NCBI GenBank assembly: GCA_012841485.1
Contig: DUUU01000105.1
Span: 1 to 10,298 of the forward strand
Length of the DNA stretch: 10,298 bases
Source: Armatimonadota bacterium
GTDB taxonomy: Bacteria > Armatimonadota > JAAZEB01
Direction: 5' to 3'
Position 1 is the first letter of the stretch; each line of letters begins with the position of its first letter. Positions 1 to 7,194 of this stretch are shown here, piece after piece. The notes under the pieces were generated by a model. That model was given only the letters and a program-made list of their open reading frames with translations, was not told the origin of the DNA and ran no database searches. The translations under genes and the position numbers were made by a program.

Positions 1-1716
1 GCGCAGGAAATGCCGGCGCCGCTCGATCCGGAGGCCGTCACGGCGAATCTCGACCAGGAGGCGGCGGGCGGCGTCCACCGCGCGCGAGGCTCCCTCCAGG
101 CTGCGCGAGACGCCACCGAAGTCGGTCATGCGCTGCTGTATCTCCCGCTGCACCTCTTCGGCACAGCGCGGGGCGCTTTCGGCGCGGCGGATCCCGGCGC
201 GGATCGCCTCCAGCTTGCCGGCCACGGTATCGCCGATGGCGCTGAGGAACTCGGAAGCAGAGGGCACGTGGGGGCCATAGGCGTGCGCGATTCGCTGGGC
301 GGCGCGCAGTCCGCCCACCTGCCCGGCATTGAGCGCCGAGCCGCCGGGGCGTTTTACTCCGTGCGTGCCTGCCTGCTCGCCGATGACGAAGAGGTGAGGC
401 ACGTTGCTTTCCCACCAGCGGTCCACGGCAAACCCGCCGTTGTTGTGCTGGGCACAGACGGCGATCTCCAGCGGTTCACGCGACAGGTCCACGCCGCGGT
501 TGCGATAGAGATCGATGCTCGGCGGGTTCATCCGCTCCAGGCGCTGGATCGGTGTCTCTTGCAGGGCACCAGAGCGCTCCAGGTAGAGGCGGGCCTCGGG
601 CTCCAGGTCCGAGAGGGAGAACGGTTCCAGCCGGCCCGTTGCCATCGGGTTGCGCGTGAAATCCATCCAGACGCGCCGGCCGAGGTCGCGGCGCTCGTGC
701 TCCACCAGAATATCGATGAGCGAGGAGCCAAACCCGGCCACTTTGTCCGGATCGAACGGCCACTGGTAGCCCTTGAGGAAGATAGCGGTCGCCAGGGCGC
801 GCATGCTGGGGAAGTAATCGTTGAGGAACTCGCGCGGGTTGCCGCCGTCGGCGTCTGTGCCGTAGTAGCGCGGGATCACCTGTTGGTAGGTGCCCGAGAG
901 GTTCCAGCGCGGCGTGAGCGACGCCAGTCCGAACTGTGATTCAGTGAGGTTGTGCGCAACAGCCCCTGCTTCGAAGCAGATGCCGTGCGCGCCCATCTGA
1001 TACCGCGGGTACACCGAAACGGCATACATCTCGCCTGGGCCGCCGGTGGCCATCACGACGTTCTCGGCGTTGAAGAGCGTGAGCCCAAAGCCCTCTTCTT
1101 CGGCATCTTTGTGGTTAACCGCCAGCACGCCGATGCAGCGCCTGGCCTTGCCTTCGCCCACGGTGAGGAGAGCAATCGCTTCGTAGGGCGCGAGGATGGG
1201 GATGCCGAAGCGGCGCACCTGCGCCAGCGACTTCTGCACCATGAAGCGCGAGGTCCATGGCCCGGCCGACGTGGCGCGCTGGCGCGGATCATGGTCGGTC
1301 TTGTAGCCGACAAAGCCGCCGCGCTCGTTGTGCGGGAAGGGCACGCCCTTTTCAACGAGGTGGTAGAACTCGCGCAGCGAGTTCTCTCCCTCGATCAGGG
1401 CGAGGTCGCCGTGGGTGCATCCGCCCTGGGTGAGAGTCAGGGCAAAGTCGTGCGGCGTGTCCGGCGTCTTCCCCTGTATGCCCAGCTTGTAGTAAGTCTG
1501 CTTGTCGGAGCCAGAGCAGTTGGATGCGCCGGCGCCCAGACCGGCGGTGACGATGCAGAGGAGCTCCTCCGGGCGAGTCTCGCCACGCTCCTGGAAGAAG
1601 CGGTAGAGGTGCTCGGCGCAGTTGAGCGCCGCGGCGCCGGAGCCGATAATCACCGTGTTCGTGGAGTATACCGGGAGGGAGACCTCCCCCAGATGGAAAA
1701 GAGTTCGCTGCAACAT
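1..1716 (-). CDS. FAD-dependent oxidoreductase, SdhA/FrdA/NadB flavoprotein superfamily (3' end outside window)
   Basis: The reading frame is open from an ATG at 1716 to the window edge (572 codons, no stop), so the C-terminus is missing. Seen: after a 16-residue lead the protein has a beta strand and dinucleotide-binding motif TVIIGSGAAA (about residues 21-30), then VVMATGG (about 220-226), and a C-terminal FAD-site block GEQAGTHGVKRPGGSAL (about 446-462), preceded by HNNGGFAVD (about 424-432). This order is that of the FAD_binding_2 family (succinate dehydrogenase, fumarate reductase, L-aspartate oxidase). The usual HPTG substrate motif is not found; the comparable stretch reads LTESQFGLAS (about 257-266). 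Start: a TGA lies in frame upstream, the ATG at 1716 is the first start codon after it, and GAAGG lies 7 bases before it. No signal peptide or membrane helix is seen, so a cytoplasmic enzyme is likely. The substrate is unknown. Superfamily assignment is firm; calling it sdhA, frdA or nadB is not supported. Confidence 0.88.
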   Translation of the reverse strand, partial: MLQRTLFHLGEVSLPVYSTNTVIIGSGAAALNCAEHLYRFFQERGETRPEELLCIVTAGLGAGASNCSGSDKQTYYKLGIQGKTPDTPHDFALTLTQGGCTHGDLALIEGENSLREFYHLVEKGVPFPHNERGGFVGYKTDHDPRQRATSAGPWTSRFMVQKSLAQVRRFGIPILAPYEAIALLTVGEGKARRCIGVLAVNHKDAEEEGFGLTLFNAENVVMATGGPGEMYAVSVYPRYQMGAHGICFEAGAVAHNLTESQFGLASLTPRWNLSGTYQQVIPRYYGTDADGGNPREFLNDYFPSMRALATAIFLKGYQWPFDPDKVAGFGSSLIDILVEHERRDLGRRVWMDFTRNPMATGRLEPFSLSDLEPEARLYLERSGALQETPIQRLERMNPPSIDLYRNRGVDLSREPLEIAVCAQHNNGGFAVDRWWESNVPHLFVIGEQAGTHGVKRPGGSALNAGQVGGLRAAQRIAHAYGPHVPSASEFLSAIGDTVAGKLEAIRAGIRRAESAPRCAEEVQREIQQRMTDFGGVSRSLEGASRAVDAARRLLVEIRRDGLRIERRRHFLR

Positions 1717-1810
1717 ACTCTGGCCTTCGCCACGCGACTGCCATTCTCCTGGGGGGTATCACCCAGAAGACGCGCGGCCTGGGATGGAAGGCCAGCCGGG
1801 GGGAAGGGGC

Positions 1811-1823
1811 CTCGTGCTACGAG
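1811..1823. repeat. Small inverted repeat between two genes
   Basis: CTCGT-GCT-ACGAG is a perfect 5-bp stem with a 3-base loop just downstream of the stop of the copper-amine-oxidase-like gene. A second short inverted repeat, CTGGG/CCCAG, sits at 1749-1766, about 33 bases before the flavoprotein start. Neither is followed by a T run on the minus strand, so I do not call either one a terminator. They are the only structures I see in the 123-bp gap, and no clear promoter is visible there. Confidence 0.3.
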
Positions 1824-1839
1824 CGCACCGGGGCGCATC

Positions 1840-2280
1840 CTATCTGGGGGTCTGCGGAACCGTGATCACCGCGGTGCGCTCCTGCGGGAGCCAGTGAACC
1901 GTCGCCCCAAGTGTCTCTGCGAGGGAGCGGAGCGGCACGAACATGCGGCCGGCGCGCAGGATCGGGGCGGTCTCCATCGGAATCGCTGCCCGATCCACCG
2001 TGGCCCAGGGCCGCCCGACTCTCAACCGGATGATGCGCCCTGCATAGGTGATGGCCGCGGTTTGGGTCTCCGGGTCCCAGCGCACCGCCTCGGCTCCAAG
2101 GCGCATCGCCACCTCGCGCAGCGGGAGCATCACACGGCCGGACAGAATCACCGGCTGCTCGCTCGTGAAGGTGACCTCCTCGCCATCCACGACAACGCGC
2201 ACCGGCGCGCCTGCCGCGCTCGTCCCCATGCAGAGGCCGGCCAGCAGGATTGCTCCGAGCACCCAGCGCCACCGCTTCAT
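1840..2280 (-). CDS. Secreted copper-amine-oxidase-N-terminal-like (stalk) domain protein
   Basis: This 146-residue protein starts at MKRWRW (ATG at 2280), chosen because GAGGAG lies 5 bases upstream; a longer frame would add 13 residues without a ribosome site. Residues 1-25 form a signal peptide: positive N-end, hydrophobic core VLGAILLAGLCMG, and AGA before a likely signal peptidase I cut. The Cys at 17 lacks a good lipobox. The rest is one copper amine oxidase N-terminal-like domain (Cu_amine_oxidN1 type) with two half-repeats: VVVDGEEV...GRVMLPLREVAMRLGAEAVRWD (about 29-69) and GRMFVPLRSLAETLGATVHW (about 111-130). In this family the domain is an extracytoplasmic stalk or wall-associated module; it has no copper or amine oxidase activity by itself. 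It lies 63 bp after rdgB and 123 bp before the flavoprotein. A similar module begins the amidase of this cluster, which suggests an envelope role. Its exact job is unknown. Confidence 0.82.
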   Translation of the reverse strand: MKRWRWVLGAILLAGLCMGTSAAGAPVRVVVDGEEVTFTSEQPVILSGRVMLPLREVAMRLGAEAVRWDPETQTAAITYAGRIIRLRVGRPWATVDRAAIPMETAPILRAGRMFVPLRSLAETLGATVHWLPQERTAVITVPQTPR

Positions 2281-2343
2281 CACTGCTCCTCTCGCCTTTG
2301 CGTTACCCAGGCTGGCCACGCTAGAAACGCTGGCCGTGCGCCT

Positions 2344-2970
2344 TCAGCCCAGGTCTGGAGTGGCGTCCGGGAGCATCGACAGCAGAAGCTCGCGCGCCTG
2401 TCGAAGCGCCCGCCCGCGGTGCGAGATGCGGTTCTTCTCCTCCGGGGAGAGCTCTGCCATCGTGCGCCCAAGCTCTGGCACCAGGAAGAGGGGGTCGTAG
2501 CCGAAGCCGTTGGTGCCCCGTGGTTCGTCGGTGATCACGCCCTCGCAGGTAGCCACGGTGGAGCGCACCTCGCCATCCGGGGAGGCGATGGTGATCGCGG
2601 CGACGTAGCGCGCCGTGCGCCTCTCGGCCGGGATCTCGGCGAGCAGCTCAAGCAAGCGAGCGTTGCGTTCCGAATCGGTGGCGTCAGGGCCGGCGAAGCG
2701 CGCGGAGTAGACGCCGGGCGCGCCATCGAGGGCGTCCACCTCCAGGCCAGAGTCGTCCGCCAGAGCCAGCCGGCCGGTAGCTTCGGCGACGGCGCATGCC
2801 TTTTGAATCGAGTTCTCCGTGAAGGTGACGCCCGTCTCCGCGATGGCAGGCACTTCCGGGTGGTCGAGGAGCGACTCGACCTCAACCGGGAGATCAGCAA
2901 GCAGCGCCCGGATCTCGCGCACCTTGCCCGGGTTGCGCGACGCCACGACAATGGGGAACTTCTGCGACAT
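2344..2970 (-). CDS. rdgB: RdgB/HAM1 dITP/XTP pyrophosphatase
   Basis: The 208-residue protein has the usual length and all landmark motifs of the Ham1/RdgB family: SRNPGKVREI near the N-terminus (about 11-20) for triphosphate binding, ADDSGLEVDAL (about 71-81) with the catalytic and metal-binding acidic residues, GVYSARFAG (about 86-94), TNGFGYDPLF (about 153-162) and AELSPEEKNRISHRGRAL (about 172-189). The family hydrolyses non-canonical purine nucleoside triphosphates (dITP, ITP, XTP) to the monophosphate and pyrophosphate, keeping deaminated purines out of DNA and RNA. It acts in the cytoplasm, usually as a dimer. The ATG start is only 9 bp after the rph stop and has a weak ribosome site (AGGTTG), so translation may depend partly on ribosomes arriving from rph. 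The rph-rdgB pairing is common in Firmicutes and other bacteria, which supports the call. Confidence 0.97.
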   Translation of the reverse strand: MSQKFPIVVASRNPGKVREIRALLADLPVEVESLLDHPEVPAIAETGVTFTENSIQKACAVAEATGRLALADDSGLEVDALDGAPGVYSARFAGPDATDSERNARLLELLAEIPAERRTARYVAAITIASPDGEVRSTVATCEGVITDEPRGTNGFGYDPLFLVPELGRTMAELSPEEKNRISHRGRALRQARELLLSMLPDATPDLG

Positions 2971-2979
2971 GGGTACAAC

Positions 2980-3702
2980 CTACACTGGCTCGGGGAACAT
3001 CTCCTTGAGCCGGGTGATGAGCTCCTGGGTGCCTTTCTCGGCCAGGCCAAGCAGGGCGTTCATCTCAGACCGGGTGAAGGGCATGTGCTCGGCCGTTCCC
3101 TGTACCTCGATGAGCTTGCCGGAGGCGGTCATCACCACGTTCATGTCGACGGCTGCCTGCGAGTCCTCCGAGTAGTTGAGGTCGAGCATCGGCACGCCGC
3201 CGATGATCCCAACGCTCACGGCGGCCATCGGCTCGTACATCGCCAAGCGATTGATCTGGCCGTTCTTTCGAAGGTAGGTGAGCGCGTCCATGAGCGCGAC
3301 GTAGGCGCCGGTTATCGAAGCGGTGCGCGTGCCGCCATCGGCCTGAATCACATCGCAATCCAGCCAGATGGTGCGCTCGCCAATCGCCTTGAGGTCCACC
3401 GCGGCGCGGAGCGCGCGCCCGACGAGGCGCTGGATTTCGGAGGTGCGCCCGCTGCTCCGGTCGCGGGTGTCGCGCGGATTGCGCGTCGAGCAAGAGCGCG
3501 GGAGCATGCCATACTCGGCGCTTACCCAGCCGCTGCCGGTGTTGCGCAGGAAGAGGGGAACACGTTCTTCAATCGAAGCCGTGCAGATCACTCGCGTATC
3601 GCCAACCTCGATCAGGCAGGAACCCTCGGCGTACTTGTTGTAGTGGCGCGTGAACTTTACCGGGCGCATCTGGTCGGGCGCCCGCCCGTCAATTCTCGGC
3701 AT
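2980..3702 (-). CDS. rph: Ribonuclease PH
   Basis: The 240-residue protein begins [15 protein letters not shown], the standard RNase PH N-terminus. I therefore set the start at the ATG at 3702 rather than at an in-frame ATG 27 codons upstream, whose extra residues resemble nothing in the family. Seen: Arg86 in [16 protein letters not shown] and Arg126 in [15 protein letters not shown] match the phosphate-binding arginines known for this enzyme; [19 protein letters not shown] (about 172-190) carries the conserved acidic residues of the active site. RNase PH is a phosphorolytic 3'-to-5' exoribonuclease of the PNPase/exosome superfamily. It works as a hexameric ring and trims the 3' ends of tRNA precursors and other RNAs. 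The gene overlaps the 3' end of murI by 14 bp, and its ribosome site (AAGGTGG) lies within murI, so the two are probably translationally coupled. The domain is full length with no missing residues that I can see. Confidence 0.97.
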   Translation of the reverse strand: MPRIDGRAPDQMRPVKFTRHYNKYAEGSCLIEVGDTRVICTASIEERVPLFLRNTGSGWVSAEYGMLPRSCSTRNPRDTRDRSSGRTSEIQRLVGRALRAAVDLKAIGERTIWLDCDVIQADGGTRTASITGAYVALMDALTYLRKNGQINRLAMYEPMAAVSVGIIGGVPMLDLNYSEDSQAAVDMNVVMTASGKLIEVQGTAEHMPFTRSEMNALLGLAEKGTQELITRLKEMFPEPV

Positions 3703-4513
3703 CGAATATATCCACCTTCTCCACGAGGATCTCGCGGTGCAACAATCGGTGCGCGGCAGCCACGAACGCAGCCGGATCGCCACTCACCAGGAAGCGATGT
3801 GTCGGCGGGTCGGCGGAGCGGCGGCGCAGTCCCTTCTCGTCCAGGAGCTGTTCCAGCGCCTGGATCAACGCCTCGGCCGGGTCCACTAGCACGACATCCG
3901 GACCCACCACCTGCTGGATCGTGCCCGCGAGGTAGGGGTAATGCGTGCAGCCCAGGACGATCGTATCGATCCCCTGGGCGCTCATCGGCTCGATGTACTG
4001 CTGGACCGCGGCCAACGCCTCGGGGCTGTCGGTCGATCCGCTCTCGACGAGCGGCACGAACTCAGGACATGCCTGCTGCACCACCTGGAGATCCTGCCGG
4101 GCCGCGCGAAAGGCACGCTCATAGGCGCCCGAGAGAACGGTTCCCTGGGTGGCAATCACGCCCACCTTGCCGTTACGCGCCACCGCCAGCGCGGCATGCA
4201 CTCCATACTCCACCATCCCGAGCACGGGCACGGGGAGATCCTCCTGCACGGCGTCGAACGCCGCCGATGTCGAGGTGTTGCACGCCATCACCACCAGCTT
4301 GGCGCCCTGGACGGCCAGATAGCGCCCGATGCGGATGGCATAGTCGCGCACCTCCTCCAGGGGGCGTGGCCCATACGGCAGATGCGCCGTGTCGCCGAAG
4401 TACAGCACCGACTCCTCGGGGAGCCTCTGCAGGAGGTGTGCCACCACGGTCAGCCCGCCGACCCCAGAGTCGAACAGGCCAATAGGACCGTCGTCAGGGT
4501 CTGCCGGGTTCAC
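3689..4513 (-). CDS. murI: Glutamate racemase
   Basis: The 274-residue protein has the full glutamate racemase signature: [12 protein letters not shown] (about 12-23) with the conserved Asp15 and Ser16, [13 protein letters not shown] (about 74-86) with catalytic Cys78, and [10 protein letters not shown] (about 186-195) with the second catalytic Cys189 and His191. The family interconverts L- and D-glutamate without a cofactor, using the two cysteines as acid and base, and supplies D-glutamate to MurD for peptidoglycan stem peptides in the cytoplasm. The start is a GTG at 4513 that overlaps the TGA of the upstream GerMN gene (GTGA), a classical sign of translational coupling. FDSGVGG follows 13 residues later, the usual spacing. 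The nearby amidase gene fits a cell-wall theme. The paralogue aspartate racemase is a less likely alternative, because length and motifs match MurI. Confidence 0.97.
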   Translation of the reverse strand: MNPADPDDGPIGLFDSGVGGLTVVAHLLQRLPEESVLYFGDTAHLPYGPRPLEEVRDYAIRIGRYLAVQGAKLVVMACNTSTSAAFDAVQEDLPVPVLGMVEYGVHAALAVARNGKVGVIATQGTVLSGAYERAFRAARQDLQVVQQACPEFVPLVESGSTDSPEALAAVQQYIEPMSAQGIDTIVLGCTHYPYLAGTIQQVVGPDVVLVDPAEALIQALEQLLDEKGLRRRSADPPTHRFLVSGDPAAFVAAAHRLLHREILVEKVDIFDAEN

Positions 4514-5097
4514 CGCTGGTTCCCGTGGAATACAATATCGTCGTTGCGCTGGAGCGGCTCATCGGCGGCCAGGTGCCCACCGATGCTCTCCACCGGCTCG
4601 CCCTCAATCCGGATGCGCACCGAGCCCGTGCTCCCCGCCTCCACCAGAGTATTCACGATGGAGTAGAGAACAACCTCCTCCCACTCGGCGCCTCCGTTGA
4701 AATTTTCCTGCAGTTCCCGGCTGAAGTTCGCGGTGATCACGCCGTCCTCCCGCTGGACGCCCAGTACCCGCGTGCCATTCGGCAAGGTGGCAACGAGGCC
4801 GGCCTTGTCCTCCTCAGGCGTGGGCCCGGTAGCCAACGCCTCGAGAGCGGCCTGCTCCGGGGAGGCCGATGGCGCCACCGGACGCTGCACGGGCACCAAG
4901 ACCCACCCCACCGACTGCGCGCTCGATACCTCGCGCGCGAAGTAGAGCGTGACCTCCTGCGATGGCCCCGCGGGCGCATTCGCGGGCGGTGCCTCTGCCC
5001 GAGGCGGTTCCGTCGGTGGTGCGGATGTCCGGCTCCACCAGAGGAGCGCGCCCGCGGCGATGAGGGCGAGGAGAGCAATCAGTGTGGTACGACGCAT
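4510..5097 (-). CDS. Membrane-anchored GerMN-domain protein (GerM-like)
   Basis: The 195-residue protein has an N-terminal hydrophobic helix (about residues 4-21, TTLIALLALIAAGALLWW) behind two arginines, then a Pro/Ala-rich linker (about 25-46) and a single GerMN-type domain (about 48-192) starting EVTLYFAREV and containing the conserved stretch ANFSRELQENFNGGAEWEEVVLYSIVNTL in pieces near 123-151. No lipobox Cys is present, unlike Bacillus GerM, so it is more likely anchored by an uncleaved helix and faces the outside. Bacillus GerM contributes to sporulation and germination, but GerMN domains also occur in non-sporulating bacteria, so this does not prove sporulation. The ATG follows the amidase stop after a single base (TGA-G-ATG), with GGAGAGGAG inside the amidase end as ribosome site. 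Its 3' end overlaps murI by 4 bp. Biochemical function is unknown; a role in the cell wall is inferred from the neighbours. Confidence 0.85.
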   Translation of the reverse strand: MRRTTLIALLALIAAGALLWWSRTSAPPTEPPRAEAPPANAPAGPSQEVTLYFAREVSSAQSVGWVLVPVQRPVAPSASPEQAALEALATGPTPEEDKAGLVATLPNGTRVLGVQREDGVITANFSRELQENFNGGAEWEEVVLYSIVNTLVEAGSTGSVRIRIEGEPVESIGGHLAADEPLQRNDDIVFHGNQR

Positions 5098-5098
5098 C

Positions 5099-6829
5099 TC
5101 AGTGCTGCTCCTCTCCCGCGAGCGATACGGTTAGCTCAATCGCGCCGATCTCGCTCTCCTCCGCCTGCGGTGCCTCGGCGTTCCGGCTATCGAGCGCCGC
5201 CGCTCCGCCCACGTATTTGACAATGCCATTGAAAATGGCTTTGGCCACCCGCTGCCGGTATTCGGGCGTTCCCAGCAACCTATCCTCTTCGCGATGGTTC
5301 ATATACCCAATTTCCAGCAGGATGGATGGCATCTTCGTCTTGCGGGTGACGACGAGTCCCGGGCGCTTGCGCACCCGGCGGTCAGGCGCGCCCAGTTCCT
5401 TGACGACCTGTTGATGGATGGTGCGGGCGAGCCGGAAACTGTGGTCGTGACAGTAGTAGGTCTCGATGCCGCGGGCGCTGTTGGGGCGCCCATTGGAGTT
5501 AGCATGGATGCTGATGAAGATATGCACTCCCTTGGCGTTGGCCAACGCCGGCCGGGCCTGGAGACTGACGGTGTCGTCTCCATAGCGCGTCATCATCGGG
5601 CGTGCCTTGGCCTCTTCCAGCAGCCTGTAGAGGCGACGGGCCACATCCAGGTTGATATCCTGCTCGCGCCTTCCCGAAAGCCCGGTGGTGCCGTGCAGCC
5701 GGCCGCCGTGGCCCGGATCCAGCATCACCTTCAGCCCCTGAAGGCCGCGGACCGGCTCTAGACCGAGGGCGCTGCGCAGGACGAGCACCAGGGTGCCCGG
5801 ATCGGCTCCCCTGTTCAGCGTATATTCCACTTCCTCGGCCAGATCCACCACCACGCGCGAGATTCTCTCTGTGAATTGGCCCAGGCGCACGCCCTGCACG
5901 AGCGGGGTCTCCGGTGGGACTTCGGGTTGCGGCGCGCGCAGCGTCGCATTCGGAATGTCCAGCGCCAGGCGAGGCGGGGAGGAGAGGGTCAGAACGGAGC
6001 CATCGACGGGGGCGGTTGTGCGCACCACGATTCGCGTGCTTCCATCCTCTACGGGCTCTATTCCAACGCCAACGACTTCCCGGACCGCCCCCTCAGAATC
6101 GGGAGAATCGAGGAGTTGGTCGAGCAGGGTATACGCCTCCGGGCTCGGCGCCTCGGGTACTCCCATGCGCAGTCGGATCTGTGTGGTCTCCAGGCCGCTG
6201 AGGAGGCGATATTGCGGGCGGCCCTCCACATCGACCACGATGCGAACCATGGGCGGCTCGTAGGAGTATTGAGCGGCGCGGATCCGCGTGATCCCTGCCT
6301 GGCCTATCGGGATGGTCGTCGAATCGGTGAAGAGCTGCGCGTTGGGTATCTCAATCAACAGCCGCGACGGATCGGAGATGATCGACACTTTCGGGGTGAC
6401 CGGGTAGCCCGCGGTGATGCGGAGCGTCAGCATTCGGTCAAAGACCTCCGGGCGGATCGAGTCGATGCGCGGGGCGATGTACAGCCTTTGCGTGCGCTCG
6501 GCCCATCGGGCGCCGAGACGAATGCCCGTGCATGCCGGCACGATGGGATAGTAGATCATTCCCTCGTGCATGACGTAGGGAACTCGTGTCTCAGACTCTC
6601 CCAGGCCACGCAGGATGACCTTTCCGTCTTCGGTTCGGACCAGGATGGACAACCCTTCGTAGTGGAAGGAGACAGGCACGTGGACCTGTCCGTCTATCAT
6701 CGCTGGCGATGGGGTGCAGGGAACCTCCCGTCCGCTGATATAGATGCGAGGCGATGGCGCGGCCAGAAGTGGTCCACCCGCCAGGAGGATGGTGCAGAGC
6801 AGCGCGAGACGAATTGGTAGACGCGAAAT
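5099..6829 (-). CDS. Secreted N-acetylmuramoyl-L-alanine amidase (AmiC-type) with stalk and AMIN-like domains, probable non-AUG start
   Basis: The enzyme cleaves the amide bond between N-acetylmuramic acid and L-alanine of peptidoglycan, outside the membrane. The Amidase_3 domain is C-terminal (about residues 364-543 in 576-residue numbering): MLDPGHGG with Zn ligand His374, REQD with Zn ligand Glu389, FISIHAN with His442, and LLEIGYMNH with catalytic Glu506. Before it lie a copper-amine-oxidase-N-like module (about 27-122), and two AMIN-like beta domains (about 130-224 and 253-353), known in AmiC for targeting to the envelope. The first ATG (6700) would leave no signal peptide and has no ribosome site. 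In frame upstream the DNA encodes SRLPIRLALLCTILLAGG, a good signal peptide, right behind a perfect AAGGAGGT. Between an in-frame TAA (6847-6845) and 6700 there is no ATG, GTG or TTG. I therefore set the start at ATT (6829); ACG at 6832 is an equal alternative. The domain call is firm; the start codon is inferred. Confidence 0.9.
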   Translation of the reverse strand: MSRLPIRLALLCTILLAGGPLLAAPSPRIYISGREVPCTPSPAMIDGQVHVPVSFHYEGLSILVRTEDGKVILRGLGESETRVPYVMHEGMIYYPIVPACTGIRLGARWAERTQRLYIAPRIDSIRPEVFDRMLTLRITAGYPVTPKVSIISDPSRLLIEIPNAQLFTDSTTIPIGQAGITRIRAAQYSYEPPMVRIVVDVEGRPQYRLLSGLETTQIRLRMGVPEAPSPEAYTLLDQLLDSPDSEGAVREVVGVGIEPVEDGSTRIVVRTTAPVDGSVLTLSSPPRLALDIPNATLRAPQPEVPPETPLVQGVRLGQFTERISRVVVDLAEEVEYTLNRGADPGTLVLVLRSALGLEPVRGLQGLKVMLDPGHGGRLHGTTGLSGRREQDINLDVARRLYRLLEEAKARPMMTRYGDDTVSLQARPALANAKGVHIFISIHANSNGRPNSARGIETYYCHDHSFRLARTIHQQVVKELGAPDRRVRKRPGLVVTRKTKMPSILLEIGYMNHREEDRLLGTPEYRQRVAKAIFNGIVKYVGGAAALDSRNAEAPQAEESEIGAIELTVSLAGEEQH

Positions 6830-6838
6830 CGTGACGGC

Positions 6839-6846
6839 ACCTCCTT
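6839..6846 (-). promoter_or_regulatory. Strong Shine-Dalgarno that fixes the amidase start
   Basis: On the minus strand this reads AAGGAGGT, a perfect anti-16S match. Six bases separate it from an in-frame ACG (6832-6830) and nine from an in-frame ATT (6829-6827). The frame that follows encodes the amidase signal peptide, and an in-frame TAA overlaps the SD at 6847-6845. This makes a longer start impossible and the ATG at 6700 unlikely. Confidence 0.75.
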
Positions 6847-7194
6847 ACACAAACGGTGACTCCTGTGACGAGCCTCTGGACTACAATGTTCGATAAGAGA
6901 GCAGAGTCGATGCCTCTGCGCGTATCATATGAAGGTGCCGCCTCCGCGAATGCCCAAAGTGAACCCGGAGGAGGATGATCGCGGCAAGGGCAGCGGCATG
7001 TTTCGACGAATGTGATGGTCCACGCTGGCGATGCGGGAAGAGGGGGCGCTGGGGCAGGGAAGAAGGACAAGGAAGCCGCGAGGAACTCATCGCTGCGGAT
7101 GGTCGCCCGCTGCCCTGTCGGACTGCCGCCTCCATGTCGCGGAGCGCACCCGCAAAGCGGCGTGCCAACCCCTCGCATCTTGATGTGATGTCAC
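6847..7194. other. Intergenic region without a recognised gene
   Basis: These 348 bases lie between the tmRNA 3' end and the amidase ribosome site. Reading frames exist on both strands, but they either run antisense through the tmRNA or continue out of frame through the amidase, and their translations look like nothing real. A short inverted repeat GCAGAG-(7)-CTCTGC sits at 6901-6919. A TATGAT at 6929-6924 (minus strand) resembles a -10 box but has no good -35. The amidase operon promoter is presumably here, but I cannot place it. I see no rho-independent terminator with a T run after the tmRNA. Confidence 0.5.

Noticed and set aside
10..939. A plus-strand frame of 309 codons at the left edge
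   Set aside because: It is the antisense shadow of the flavoprotein, whose minus-strand frame has recognisable FAD motifs throughout.
2281..2343. Terminator after rdgB, using GGCCA...TGGCC around 2311-2332
   Set aside because: The stem is only 5 bp with mismatches inside and there is no T run on the minus strand.
952..4485. A plus-strand reading frame of over 1100 codons running across six genes
   Set aside because: It lies antisense to genes with clear family motifs (flavoprotein, rdgB, rph, murI). Its translation is low-complexity Arg/Ala/Gly/His-rich and matches nothing. Long antisense frames are expected in GC-rich DNA.
4510..5097. Evidence that the organism forms spores, from the GerM-like protein
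   Set aside because: GerMN domains also occur in non-sporulating bacteria, and no other sporulation gene is present here.
6850..6930. Promoter for the amidase operon, using TATGAT at 6929-6924 or CATTGT near 6887-6892
   Set aside because: Neither has a matching -35 at 16-18 bp; the TCGACT before CATTGT is only a partial match. The evidence is too weak to annotate.
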